From NCBI RefSeq assembly GCF_016765675.1, contig NZ_JAESWB010000233.1, positions 1-64,000 of the forward strand: a stretch of DNA of 64,000 nucleotides, read 5' to 3'. Below are positions 56,553 to 64,000 of the stretch, in pieces (the stretch's first letter is position 1; every line of letters starts with the position of its first letter). The notes under the pieces were generated by a model. The model worked only from the letters and a program-made list of their open reading frames with translations. It was not told where the DNA came from and did no database searches. The translations under genes were made by a program, and so were the position numbers. The DNA is from Neobacillus paridis (GTDB taxonomy: Bacteria > Bacillota > Bacilli > Bacillales > Cytobacillaceae).

Positions 56553-56662
56553 ATCTATTATGTTCTCTAATGAGAACAATTATGTATTTTATATGTTAAA
56601 ATTAAAATAATGTATCAGTCTACTAAGAAAAAGAAAGACTGATTTTTAGAAGGGAGGAGCAG

Positions 56663-56956
56663 ATGAGATTTTGCCTGTTTTTACTTTTTGCCGGAACACT
56701 GGATGCTGTTTTAACCCATTTTGGGGTCACCTTAGGGATTGTGGAGGAAGCGAATCCGTTAATGAAATTGGTGATTGAGAAAAACTGGTCTTATTTTTAT
56801 CTGATTAAAATTTCCCTTCCACTTTTGTTGATTGGACTCTTTCTTTTTCATCCAGTAAAAAAGAAAATGAAGCTCTTATTAGTCGCCTCCTGTTTCATAT
56901 ATTTTTCCGTTCTTGTTTATCATTTGGTCTGGATGGTTCTCTATCTTAACGCATGA
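56663..56956 (+). CDS. DUF5658 family small membrane protein
   Basis: A 97-aa protein with three membrane helices (FCLFLLFAGTLDAVLTHF, YLIKISLPLLLIGLFLF, LLLVASCFIYFSVLVYHLVWM). The TLDAVLTHFGVTLGIVEEANPLM segment is typical of the DUF5658 group; function unknown. AGGGAGGAG precedes the ATG. It lies 70 bp before the helicase gene. Confidence 0.75.
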   Translation: MRFCLFLLFAGTLDAVLTHFGVTLGIVEEANPLMKLVIEKNWSYFYLIKISLPLLLIGLFLFHPVKKKMKLLLVASCFIYFSVLVYHLVWMVLYLNA

Positions 56957-57026
56957 AAGCTGGACACCACCACCCGATTACGTTACTATCAAGTTTAAGA
57001 AAATGTGTGAGCAAAAGGAGCAAAAC

Positions 57027-58160
57027 ATGAACATTCATTTAAAACCATTTTTACACGAAGTGTGGGAAAAGTCTGAATTCCAAACAATGACAGCAATACA
57101 AGAAGCAGCGATTCCTGTAATTCTTGAGGGCCGGGATGTTATTGCTGAGTCACCAACAGGGACAGGAAAAACCATGGCTTATTTGCTGCCATTGCTAGAT
57201 AAAATTGATGCCACCTTACCCTCATTGCAAGCGGTGGTAATAGCTTCTTCACAGGAGCTGGTCATGCAGATTTTTCATGAATTTCAAAAATGGTCAGAGG
57301 GAAGCGGCATCAGAGGGACATCCATTATTGGCGGAGCTAACCCGAAACGGCAGCTGGAAAAATTAAAAAAGCGGCCACAGGTTATTTTTGCCACGCCCGG
57401 ACGATTACTGGAACTGATTAAACAGAAAAAAGTGAAAATGCATGAAGTCAAATTGATCGTGCTCGATGAAGGTGACCAACTGTTAAAGCAAGAACACCTT
57501 CAAAGTGTCCAAAACATCGTGAAAGCGGCTTTGGCAGATCGCCAAGTGGTGCTATTTTCGGCAACATTGAATCAAGCAGCGGAGCAATTGGCAAAGGATT
57601 TGATGAAAACTCCGAAAATTATTAGAATTACGAACGCTGACTCTGGAGTACAATCCGAAAATGTTGAGCATCTTTATTTGGTTAGTGAGCGCAGGGATAA
57701 AATTAAACTCCTTGAAAAAATGGCCCGCTTCGAAAATGCCAAATCGCTGGCGTTTATTAATGATATTGGCGAACTTGAAGTATTCAAGCAGAAACTACAT
57801 TTTAAGGAGCTTTCCGTCGGGATTCTACATAGTGAAATGAAAAAACTGGAGCGGCAGGCTGTATTGAAAGCTTTTCGAGCTGGGGATTTGAAAATGCTGG
57901 TGGCGACAGATGTGGCAGCAAGGGGCCTTGATATTCAAGGAATTACTCATGTGGTGCAAATCGATCTACCGCGGGACATCACCCAATATATTCACCGGGC
58001 CGGAAGAACGGGAAGAATGGGGGCCAATGGAACAGTCATTTCCCTAGTAACGGTGCGAGAAGAGCGTGAATTAAAACGCTACTGCCGCGAATTAAACATC
58101 CCGCTTCATAAACGAATTATTTATAAAGGGGAACTTGCTCCGGAGACTGTTCGGCGCTAG
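57027..58160 (+). CDS. yfmL: DEAD-box RNA helicase, YfmL type
   Basis: A 377-aa RNA helicase close in length and sequence to B. subtilis YfmL, which assists 50S ribosome assembly. Motifs: Q motif, ESPTGTGKTMAYLLPLL (I), ASSQELVMQIF (Ia), ATPGRLLELIK (Ib), LDEGDQLLK (II; DEGD replaces DEAD), FSATLNQ (III), ATDVAARGLDI (V), HRAGRTGRMG (VI). ATG 57027 follows AAAGGAG. The open frame extends upstream into the previous gene region without a ribosome site. Confidence 0.9.
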   Translation: MNIHLKPFLHEVWEKSEFQTMTAIQEAAIPVILEGRDVIAESPTGTGKTMAYLLPLLDKIDATLPSLQAVVIASSQELVMQIFHEFQKWSEGSGIRGTSIIGGANPKRQLEKLKKRPQVIFATPGRLLELIKQKKVKMHEVKLIVLDEGDQLLKQEHLQSVQNIVKAALADRQVVLFSATLNQAAEQLAKDLMKTPKIIRITNADSGVQSENVEHLYLVSERRDKIKLLEKMARFENAKSLAFINDIGELEVFKQKLHFKELSVGILHSEMKKLERQAVLKAFRAGDLKMLVATDVAARGLDIQGITHVVQIDLPRDITQYIHRAGRTGRMGANGTVISLVTVREERELKRYCRELNIPLHKRIIYKGELAPETVRR

Positions 58161-58176
58161 CAGCCCTTGCCAAAAT

Positions 58177-58221
58177 AAAAGGACATGACACTTTGTAATG
58201 AAAAAGAGGTCATGTCCTTTT
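58177..58221 (+). terminator. Terminator of the helicase gene
   Basis: 13-bp stem AAAAGGACATGAC / GTCATGTCCTTTT with a T-run. Confidence 0.85.
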
Positions 58222-58383
58222 TGTTACAGGTCCATGCTATTTCCCATATCAGCTTAATATTTTGTGAAATGTAAAACTTTTAGGAAATATTAGTTTTCTG
58301 ATATGATATACTCAAATTACCTAACAGGAAAGGATGTTTCTACGCTTTTCTTTAACACAAAAGAGAAATAGAGGGATGAGAGA

Positions 58384-59832
58384 ATGCAGGATGTTGAATG
58401 GCTGGAAGAAGTAACTATTGCTCAGCTTCAAGAAAAATTACAGAACGGCGAGCTAACATCTAAAGAATTGACTTTCATGTATTTAAGAAGAATTGCCGTT
58501 TACGATAAAAAAATCAATTCCATTCTCGAGGTAAATCCAGACGCTTTACAGATTGCCGAAGCGCTCGATGCCGAACGACAGGAAAAAGGATCGCGCAGCC
58601 TGCTCCATGGAATCCCGATTTTAATAAAAGACAATATTGATACCCATGATAAAATGCATACAAGTGCCGGGTCGCTTGCCTTAAAAGATTCATATGCGCC
58701 AAGTGATTCGTATGTTGCTGCGCAATTGCGTAAAGCGGGAGCGGTGATCCTTGGAAAAACAAATATGACCGAATGGGCTAATTTTATGACAATTGGGATG
58801 AAGAATGGTTATAGTTCCCGCGGGGGACAGGTATTAAATCCTTATGGTCCCGGGAGATTTGATGTTGGCGGCTCCAGTTCAGGGTCCGGAGCAGCAATTG
58901 CGGCCAATTTTGCTGCGGCAGCGGTTGGAACCGAAACCTCGGGGTCGATTCTAAATCCTGCATGTAATAATTCACTTGTTGGCATCAAGCCGACAGTTGG
59001 TCTGATTAGCCGGAGAGGAATTATTCCGATCGCCCATTCTCAGGATACGGCTGGTCCAATGGCACGCACCGTTGCCGATGCGGCGACATTGTTAACCGCT
59101 TTAAACGGAATAGACGAGCAGGATCCGATTACAAAAACAAATCCCTTAACTAGTCTCGATTTTACGAAACATTTACAAAAAGACGGTTTAAATGGGAAAA
59201 GAATTGGAATTGCTTTTGCTGGTTTTATCGAATTTTTACCGAAAGAAAAACAAGCAGTCGTTAGGGATGCAATCGAAGTGTTAAAAACAACCGGTGCGGA
59301 AGTCATCGACAACATTGAGATCCCCAGTGCTAAAAAGCAATGGTCTTACGATGTACTCACCTATGAATTTAAACCTGATCTCAATGCCTATTTAAGCCGG
59401 CTCCATCCTTCTGTAAAGGTAAGAACCTTGGCCGATCTGATTGAATTTAATAAACAACATGAAGCGAAAATGCTGAAATATGGGCAGGCCGTGTTGCTGG
59501 AAGCCGAAGAGACAAGCGGGTCATTAACGGAGGTGGCCTATATGGAAGCATTGGTCGATGATCAGTACTACGCTAAGCAACAGGGAATTGATTATGCGCT
59601 AGAAAAATACAACTTAGAAATCATTGTCTTTCCTGGCGATGAAGGTTCACATATAAGTGCCAAGGCGGGCTATCCGTCCATTGCAGTCCCTGCCGGTTAT
59701 ACAATGGAAGGGGAGCCGGTTGGAATTACCTTTGCGGGACCGGCTTACAGTGAGCCGCAATTAATTGAGGCGGCCTATGCTTTTGAACAGGCAGCGGGAT
59801 TCCGCAAGCCGCCGATTTTGGAACAAGAATAA
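58384..59832 (+). CDS. Amidase (amidase signature family)
   Basis: A 482-aa amide hydrolase with the Ser-Ser-Lys triad: Lys near 82 in PILIKDNIDT, the glycine/serine-rich DVGGSSSGSGAAIAANFAAAAVGTETSGS near 160-185 (core GGSSSGSG and GTETSGS). TVGLISRRGIIPIAHSQDTAGPMARTVADAA follows. It is not part of a gatCAB operon, so a general amidase role is more likely than tRNA amidation. The substrate is unknown. Confidence 0.88.
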   Translation: MQDVEWLEEVTIAQLQEKLQNGELTSKELTFMYLRRIAVYDKKINSILEVNPDALQIAEALDAERQEKGSRSLLHGIPILIKDNIDTHDKMHTSAGSLALKDSYAPSDSYVAAQLRKAGAVILGKTNMTEWANFMTIGMKNGYSSRGGQVLNPYGPGRFDVGGSSSGSGAAIAANFAAAAVGTETSGSILNPACNNSLVGIKPTVGLISRRGIIPIAHSQDTAGPMARTVADAATLLTALNGIDEQDPITKTNPLTSLDFTKHLQKDGLNGKRIGIAFAGFIEFLPKEKQAVVRDAIEVLKTTGAEVIDNIEIPSAKKQWSYDVLTYEFKPDLNAYLSRLHPSVKVRTLADLIEFNKQHEAKMLKYGQAVLLEAEETSGSLTEVAYMEALVDDQYYAKQQGIDYALEKYNLEIIVFPGDEGSHISAKAGYPSIAVPAGYTMEGEPVGITFAGPAYSEPQLIEAAYAFEQAAGFRKPPILEQE

Positions 59833-59887
59833 CTCCAGTTGTTTTCACTCATACTATCAATGACTTTCTTGAAAAGGAGATGACAGG

Positions 59888-60022
59888 ATGGGTAAAACAA
59901 AACTGGGCAATGCCAATGCCCAGCGTAATAATAATCGTAAAAAAGCGATGAAATCAAGCTCCGAACTCGTTGAATTTGAAACAGGTGAAGAGTTGAAACG
60001 AAATCGTCCACGGGATAAATAA
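59888..60022 (+). CDS. Small basic hypothetical protein (44 aa)
   Basis: An AAAAGGAG site lies eight bases before ATG 59888. The product has 44 residues rich in Lys, Arg and Asn (MGKTKLGNANAQRNNNRKK) with a central ELVEFETGEEL. The size and composition recall small spore proteins of Bacillaceae, but I cannot assign it to a family. It lies 55 bp after the amidase gene and ends at its own terminator. Confidence 0.6.
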   Translation: MGKTKLGNANAQRNNNRKKAMKSSSELVEFETGEELKRNRPRDK

Positions 60023-60029
60023 AGGTGAC

Positions 60030-60066
60030 ACGCCTCCCACCACTTAAGGCTGGAGGCGTAATTTTT
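60030..60066 (+). terminator. Terminator of the small basic protein gene
   Basis: ACGCCTCC / GGAGGCGT stem, 14-base loop, then AATTTTTG. Confidence 0.8.
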
Positions 60067-60067
60067 G

Positions 60068-60350
60068 TTTAGAAACTATGTACATTGGCCCTTTCCATGA
60101 ACACTTCTTGCAGGGTTTTCCCCAAAAAAGTGTATATTAGAATATCTTATGAACACTTTACAGTAGCTATTCCACAACTTTGTGTTCATTGAACGGCGCC
60201 ATGGGCACTTTCCTGCCGGTTTTCCCCCAAAAAGTGTACATTGGCCACTCTCATGAACACTTTTCTGCGTTTTTTCCACAAAAAAGTGTACATTGCACCC
60301 TCCCATGAGCCCTTCGCTGCAGCTTGTCCACAATTTTGCGTTCATCATCA
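60068..60350 (+). repeat. Tandem array of about five and a half 52-bp units (array 3)
   Basis: The core TGTACATTG / TGTTCATTG starts at 60079, 60131, 60183, 60235, 60287 and (as CGTTCATCA) 60339, exactly 52 bp apart. Each unit continues with a variable block, then CATGAACACTT or CATGGGCACTTTCCTG and a pyrimidine-rich spacer with CCACAA or CCCCAAA. TGTNCATNG pairs with CATGNNCA. Unit 60183 matches the reverse complement of array 2 (TGTTCATTGAA, CCATG, GCACTTTC). It fills the gap between the small protein and the yhfW-like gene. Confidence 0.9.
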
Positions 60351-60352
60351 AT

Positions 60353-61882
60353 TTAATCCTCTACCAGCAAATCAAGGGGATTCAGCGCTGGGCCTTCGAT
60401 GACCTCACCATTAAAACTATATCGTGATCCATGGCAAGGGCAGTCCCATGTCTTTTCGCCGTCATTCCATTCACATTCACAGCCCATATGCTGACAGGTT
60501 GTGTCCACCACATACAGTTTCCCGTTCTCGTCCTTGTAGGCACCGGCCCGTCTGCCGTTGAACATGACCACAGAGCCTTCCCTTGGCTGCAAGTCAGCGG
60601 CGTCTTTATCCGTATATTCCAATTTTCCTTTAATTAGATGCTTAGCGACATCCGCGTTAGTGGTCACAGCCTTTTTTAAATCAGGATCCGCCTGGAATCT
60701 TGATGGGGAATAAAGCTCTTTATACGGATTTTCTCGGTTCAAGACATAATCACTTAAAATATGTCCCGCCAAGATGCCAGTTGTCATACCCCATTTTTTA
60801 TAACCGGTAGCGACCAACACCCTCTCCCGATCCTCAGTAATCGGACCAATATAGGGGAGTTTATCAAGGGTGGTTAAGTCCTGGGCAGACCAGCGGTAGA
60901 CGATTTCTTTAGCCCCGAATGTTTCCTCAGCAAACTCCGCAACTGCCTCGTAATGCTTCATTGTATTGATCCCCTGGCCGGTTTTGTGGCTTTCACCGCC
61001 AATGATCCAGAGTGTCTCCCGATTCAACGGAGTTGAGCGGATGGAGCGCGCTGGATAATCTGCACTGACATACATGCCTCCCGGGTATTCCTGATCGGTT
61101 TTTATCGCAAGGGCGTAAGATCTGTCTGCGTACATGCGGGCGAAAAATACCCCAATTTTATCATAAAACGGGAAATGAGAGGCCATAATCACATGCTTGC
61201 CAGTTACTTTATACCCGCCTTTGACATAAACTTTAGGCTCAGATTTGTCATCCTCGATATCTGTCGCGGGTGTTTGTTCATACACTGCGCAGCCTGCATG
61301 AACGGCTTCAGTTAATAAACTTTTTAAAAATTTCAGTGGATGATATTGCGCTTGATTTTTCATATATAAGGCTGCTTTTACCGGGATGTTGAATGGAATG
61401 GTATCCTTTAGCGCTCCATCAATTCCGAGTTTTTTGTATGCTTCCCACTCCGTTTTTATTTTTTCGACATATTCCTCTGTGGTGGCGTACACGCAGGCGT
61501 CCTGTTTGCTGAAATCACAATCGATTCCTTTTTCGTCTACCTCATTTTCGACAAATTGAATGGCACTCATATGGGAATCATAGTAAAGCTTAGCTTGATC
61601 CTTGCCGAAATGATTGATGATCTCATCATATATAAGGTTGTGCTGCGCCGTTAATTTAGCGGTTGTGTGACCAGTGGTACCGGCTAATACCCGGTCCGCC
61701 TCCAATAAGGCAACCTTTACTCCCGCTTTTGACAATAAATACGCTGTGGTGATTCCGGTAATTCCAGCACCGACGACGGTTACATCTACAGATAAATCTG
61801 CATTAAGTGGTTCGAAAACAGGGAACTCTAAATCACGCCAGTACGGTTTAGGGAATTGGGGAAGTTTTTCAGATGAACTCAT
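60353..61882 (-). CDS. yhfW: FAD-dependent oxidoreductase with C-terminal Rieske domain (YhfW-like)
   Basis: A 509-aa fusion. Residues 30-400 are a DAO-type flavoprotein (VDVTVVGAGITGITTAYLLSKAGVKVALLEA with GxGxxG, GTTGHTTAKLTAQH). Residues about 415-509 are a Rieske [2Fe-2S] domain with ligands in TCQHMGCECEW and WDCPCHGSRYSFNGEV. This matches the architecture of B. subtilis YhfW; substrate unknown. Single gene, with the 52-bp repeat array just beyond its stop. Confidence 0.9.
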   Translation of the reverse strand: MSSSEKLPQFPKPYWRDLEFPVFEPLNADLSVDVTVVGAGITGITTAYLLSKAGVKVALLEADRVLAGTTGHTTAKLTAQHNLIYDEIINHFGKDQAKLYYDSHMSAIQFVENEVDEKGIDCDFSKQDACVYATTEEYVEKIKTEWEAYKKLGIDGALKDTIPFNIPVKAALYMKNQAQYHPLKFLKSLLTEAVHAGCAVYEQTPATDIEDDKSEPKVYVKGGYKVTGKHVIMASHFPFYDKIGVFFARMYADRSYALAIKTDQEYPGGMYVSADYPARSIRSTPLNRETLWIIGGESHKTGQGINTMKHYEAVAEFAEETFGAKEIVYRWSAQDLTTLDKLPYIGPITEDRERVLVATGYKKWGMTTGILAGHILSDYVLNRENPYKELYSPSRFQADPDLKKAVTTNADVAKHLIKGKLEYTDKDAADLQPREGSVVMFNGRRAGAYKDENGKLYVVDTTCQHMGCECEWNDGEKTWDCPCHGSRYSFNGEVIEGPALNPLDLLVED

Positions 61883-61965
61883 ATTGACCCTCCAGTTTCA
61901 TTGTTAACTCATGCTTAATTTTTCCGAAAGTGAAAAAAACATGTAATGGAGAGGGTGGATTAAAA

Positions 61966-62001
61966 AAGAACCTTGATCGAACAAAGTTCAACAAGGTTCT
62001 T
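61966..62001 (-). terminator. Terminator of the small membrane protein gene
   Basis: 10-bp stem AAGAACCTTG / CAAGGTTCTT; on the minus strand it is followed by a T-run. Confidence 0.8.
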
Positions 62002-62008
62002 CCTCAGT

Positions 62009-62158
62009 TCAAGATTGGTTGGAGTCATTGGGGGTAATTTTATCAATCCGGGTGGCATCCTCTGAATCTAGCGCCTGACGCAGGAAATAAACGATCGTTC
62101 CTCCAGAAATCAAGAGAATGATCACTAAACCTAGTAAGGTAACCCACAATAGAGCCAT
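62009..62158 (-). CDS. Small single-helix membrane protein (YtzI-like)
   Basis: A 49-aa protein: one hydrophobic helix (LLWVTLLGLVIILLISGG), TIVYFLRQALDSEDA, then a polar acidic tail. It resembles the tiny YtzI-type membrane proteins of Bacillus. ATG 62158 follows AAAAGGAGG; a longer frame to 62227 has no ribosome site. Function unknown. Confidence 0.65.
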   Translation of the reverse strand: MALLWVTLLGLVIILLISGGTIVYFLRQALDSEDATRIDKITPNDSNQS

Positions 62159-62351
62159 ATTTGATTCCTCCTTTTGAAAAATGATGAAATAGTACTTATC
62201 TAAAGATATATGCTTTTGCGAGACCATTTTGCTGGTTGAAAAAAATGTTTTGAAAGCCGCTTTCTCAGTAGTCGCCGTGGCAAAAATTAGCTGTAGCTCT
62301 CTGAATATTTTGAACCAGAAATTACAAATATTATTCGGAGGAGGGAATTAA

Positions 62352-62966
62352 ATGAAAAAATCTTTTTGGTTCAGCTTATTGTTTATCCTCTCATTTCTCT
62401 GTATTCCCAGTGTTTCAATGGCTCAGCAAATTTATACTGTGCAGCCGGGGGACTCGCTTTGGAAAATTGCGGTCAGGTATCAGGTGGGACTTTCTGAGTT
62501 AATCAGTGCCAACCCGCAATTTAAAAATCCAAGCTTGATTTATCCCGGACAAAAAGTGACCATTCCTGATTTAAACGGTGTAAAATCGATTGAATCTCAG
62601 GTGATTCAGCTAACTAATCAGGAACGGGCCAAGAATGGATTGAAACCTTTTACAGCGAATTGGGAACTATCACGGGTAGCTCGCTATAAGGCGATGGATA
62701 TGCGCGATAAAAACTACTTCAGTCATACAAGCCCGACATACGGCAGCCCATTTGACATGATTAAGAATTTCGGTATCGCTTACCGTTCAGCTGCGGAGAA
62801 TATTGCAGCAGGTCAAACGACTCCGGCGGCAGTTGTGAAAGCGTGGATGAACAGTCCTGGGCACCGCGCGAATATGTTAAGCACCTCTACCAATCAAATC
62901 GGTGTCGGCTATGCCAAAGGCGGTTCATATGGATATTACTGGGTGCAAATGTTTATCGCCAAATAG
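62352..62966 (+). CDS. Secreted LysM-CAP domain protein
   Basis: A 204-aa secreted protein: signal peptide (FWFSLLFILSFLCIPSVSMAQ cleaved near residue 24), one LysM (YTVQPGDSLWKIAVRYQ...YPGQKVTIP, residues 27-72) and a CAP/SCP domain (LTNQERAKNGLKPF, YFSHTSPTYGSPF, AAENIAAGQTT, SPGHRANML). Histidine and glutamate positions of the CAP cavity are intact. Similar to YkwD/SafA-type proteins of the cell wall or spore coat. GGAGGAGGG precedes the ATG. Confidence 0.88.
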   Translation: MKKSFWFSLLFILSFLCIPSVSMAQQIYTVQPGDSLWKIAVRYQVGLSELISANPQFKNPSLIYPGQKVTIPDLNGVKSIESQVIQLTNQERAKNGLKPFTANWELSRVARYKAMDMRDKNYFSHTSPTYGSPFDMIKNFGIAYRSAAENIAAGQTTPAAVVKAWMNSPGHRANMLSTSTNQIGVGYAKGGSYGYYWVQMFIAK

Positions 62967-63180
62967 ATCGCCCGTAGATTTGAAGCGTGAAAAATACCCA
63001 AATTTAGTAAATGAATACTTCATACTAAGGCGTGTACTAATTTATTCCAGTGTTTGTAAAAAAGGAACGTAATGAGGTAAAATTGTGCAGGGCTCATGTA
63101 AAAAAGTGCCCCGAATTTGTAAAATAAATGATGCAAATTTGATATGCTTGGGAATTAGTTTCTTTTAAAAAATACATGTT

Positions 63181-63211
63181 AAGGGTCAGTTTCTAACAGA
63201 GACTGACCCTT
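63181..63211 (+). terminator. Terminator in the gap after the CAP protein gene
   Basis: 10-bp stem AAGGGTCAGT / ACTGACCCTT with an 11-base loop. The T-tail is short. The 215 bp between the gene and this hairpin show no other feature. Confidence 0.6.
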
Positions 63212-63316
63212 TCTACGTCTTAGGACCGAGAACAAAATCAAGCTCTGGCGCAATTATGAAAAATGAACAATCGAGGTAAGATGGTATCAAGAACAAGAAA
63301 GGAAGTGGAAATTAAA

Positions 63317-63664
63317 ATGAAAAAATTTGGATTACTGGTAGCGGGTGGAATCGCCGCAATCATTTTACTTTCAACAATCGGTCCGATGGTCGGGTTAGCG
63401 GTCAGCTTGGTGCTCCTCTACTTCATTGTTAAACAATTTATTAAAGCGGAATCAACCGGTGCTAAAATCGGGCTTGCCATCGTTGGCGTGATTGTCTTGG
63501 CAGCTTCACTTCACAATATACCTGCCGTAATTGGTTTAGCAGCAGCATATGTACTGTTCCTCGTCTATAAAAAGTGGAACGAACAAAAGCATACCAAGTT
63601 CAAAGAAGATTCCGACCCATTCACCAATTTTGAAAAGCAATGGGATGAATTGAAGCATTACTAA
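63317..63664 (+). CDS. Small membrane protein of the lmo0954 / LiaI-like type
   Basis: A 115-aa protein with three to four helices (FGLLVAGGIAAIILLSTIG, MVGLAVSLVLLYFIV, IGLAIVGVIVLAASL, VIGLAAAYVLFLVY) and a charged tail ending NFEKQWDELKHY. Such proteins precede a PspA-family gene in Bacillus and Listeria, as here, and probably anchor it at the membrane in envelope stress. ATG 63317 follows AAAGGAAG; the longer frame from 63263 lacks a ribosome site. Confidence 0.75.
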   Translation: MKKFGLLVAGGIAAIILLSTIGPMVGLAVSLVLLYFIVKQFIKAESTGAKIGLAIVGVIVLAASLHNIPAVIGLAAAYVLFLVYKKWNEQKHTKFKEDSDPFTNFEKQWDELKHY

Positions 63665-63708
63665 GATCTCGCTGGACACATGATGTTTAAGGGAAAAACC
63701 AATTTATT

Positions 63709-63751
63709 AAAGGGCTTCGCTTCCAAATTACGAAAAATTTAAAGCCCTTAT
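63709..63751 (+). other. Hairpin between the membrane protein and pspA genes
   Basis: AAAGGGCTT and AAAGCCCTT pair around about 24 bases, without a long T-run. It may be a processing site or a partial terminator that balances the two gene products. Confidence 0.4.
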
Positions 63752-63791
63752 CCATTCAATCAAAATCATTTTTCAAAAGGAGAGAATAAAC

Positions 63792-64000
63792 ATGGCAAAC
63801 TTATTTACAAGAATTAAAAACGTTGTGATGGCGGATTTAAATGAGGCTTTGGAGCAAAAGGAAAATAAAAATCCCATTGCCCTGCTGAACCAGTATCTGC
63901 GCCAATCCGAGCAGGAAACTGAAAAGGTAAGAAAATTAGTGGAGCGCCAGTACCGCTTAAAAGCGGAGTTTACGAAGGAATACCACGAGGCCGTGAAGCT
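63792..64000 (+). CDS. PspA/IM30 (LiaH-like) family protein, cut by the window end
   Basis: The first 69 codons of a phage-shock-protein A homologue: MANLFTRIKNVVMADLNEALEQKENKNPIALLNQYLRQ (core LFTRIKNVVMADLNEALE and NPIALLNQYLR), the amphipathic N-terminal helix and start of the coiled coil. These proteins form scaffolds that protect the membrane under stress. An AAAAGGAGAG site precedes the ATG. The rest lies outside the window. Confidence 0.9.
   Translation, partial: MANLFTRIKNVVMADLNEALEQKENKNPIALLNQYLRQSEQETEKVRKLVERQYRLKAEFTKEYHEAVK

Noticed and set aside
56913..57026. Longer N-terminus for the YfmL-type helicase
   Set aside because: The extension overlaps the DUF5658 gene and has no ribosome site. 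AAAGGAG before ATG 57027 gives the normal family start.

Overview
The window looks like chromosome from a mesophilic, endospore-forming member of the Bacillaceae (Neobacillus/Bacillus-like). The evidence is AGGAGG-type ribosome sites, TTG and GTG starts, a TnrA regulator with TnrA boxes, a CodY box and leucine T-box on the ilv-leu genes, a SleL/YaaH-type cortex hydrolase and a YfmL-type helicase. I see no tRNA, rRNA, CRISPR, complete insertion sequence or prophage. The species cannot be fixed from sequence alone.

Layout. 1-8.6 kb: the tail of an upstream gene, a dipeptidase, small regulators and hypotheticals, a YitT-type and a hemolysin III-type membrane protein, a beta-helix protein, and an ECF-type sigma factor with its membrane partner. 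8.6-19.2 kb (minus strand): the complete branched-chain amino acid block ilvD, [Leu T-box], ilvB-ilvH-ilvC-leuA-leuB-leuC-leuD. 19.7-21.5 kb: ammonium transporter and TnrA, with TnrA boxes between and upstream of them. 21.8-24.0 kb: quinol-type nitric oxide reductase. 24.3-26.7 kb: polar amino acid ABC importer (binding protein, permease, ATPase). 26.9-29.6 kb: a large TPR plus dynamin-like GTPase, followed by a striking tandem array of 52-bp units. 30.4-36.2 kb: a small membrane protein, a 2-hydroxyacid dehydrogenase, and an acyl-CoA dehydrogenase / thiolase / acyl-CoA ligase set with a cre-like box at the presumed transcription start. 36.4-44.4 kb: a frameshifted recQ, a three-LysM SleL-type glycosidase, cstA-ybdD, a two-gene ThrE-like exporter and a C39-like peptidase. 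45.0-48.9 kb: a histidine kinase, an HD-GYP protein with a homologous membrane sensor, a 24-residue Cys/Trp-rich peptide gene, and a membrane zinc protease with a PqqD-like (RRE) N-terminus. 49.0-64.0 kb: GlnRS, a frameshifted secreted protein, a TetR regulator with KynB-type cyclase, a DUF2249 protein, CocE/NonD hydrolase, flavodoxin, YfmL, amidase, a YhfW-like Rieske oxidoreductase, a LysM-CAP protein and a membrane protein / PspA pair cut by the window end.

The best candidate for an undescribed system is 45.0-48.9 kb. A tiny peptide with a perfect Shine-Dalgarno and a Cys-Trp-Trp-Cys core sits 23 bp after the HD-GYP gene and 69 bp before the RRE-protease gene, with a hairpin between peptide and protease. 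This is the layout of a RiPP or peptide-signal precursor, its maturation protease and possible sensors. The next most unusual signal is a family of intergenic tandem repeats with an exact 52-bp period at three distant places (about 125-225, 29669-30344 and 60068-60350). The three arrays share a core but have diverged, and the middle one is in the opposite orientation.

Nitrogen and carbon control is readable from the DNA: a 13/15 CodY box over the ilvD promoter, a T-box with a CUC specifier before ilvB, one perfect and two near-perfect TnrA boxes around amt/tnrA, a cre-like site before the acyl-CoA dehydrogenase, an FNR-like site exactly 41.5 bp before the predicted start of the DUF2249 transcript, and a Fur-like site before flavodoxin. 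All of these are predictions from motif matches made by eye.
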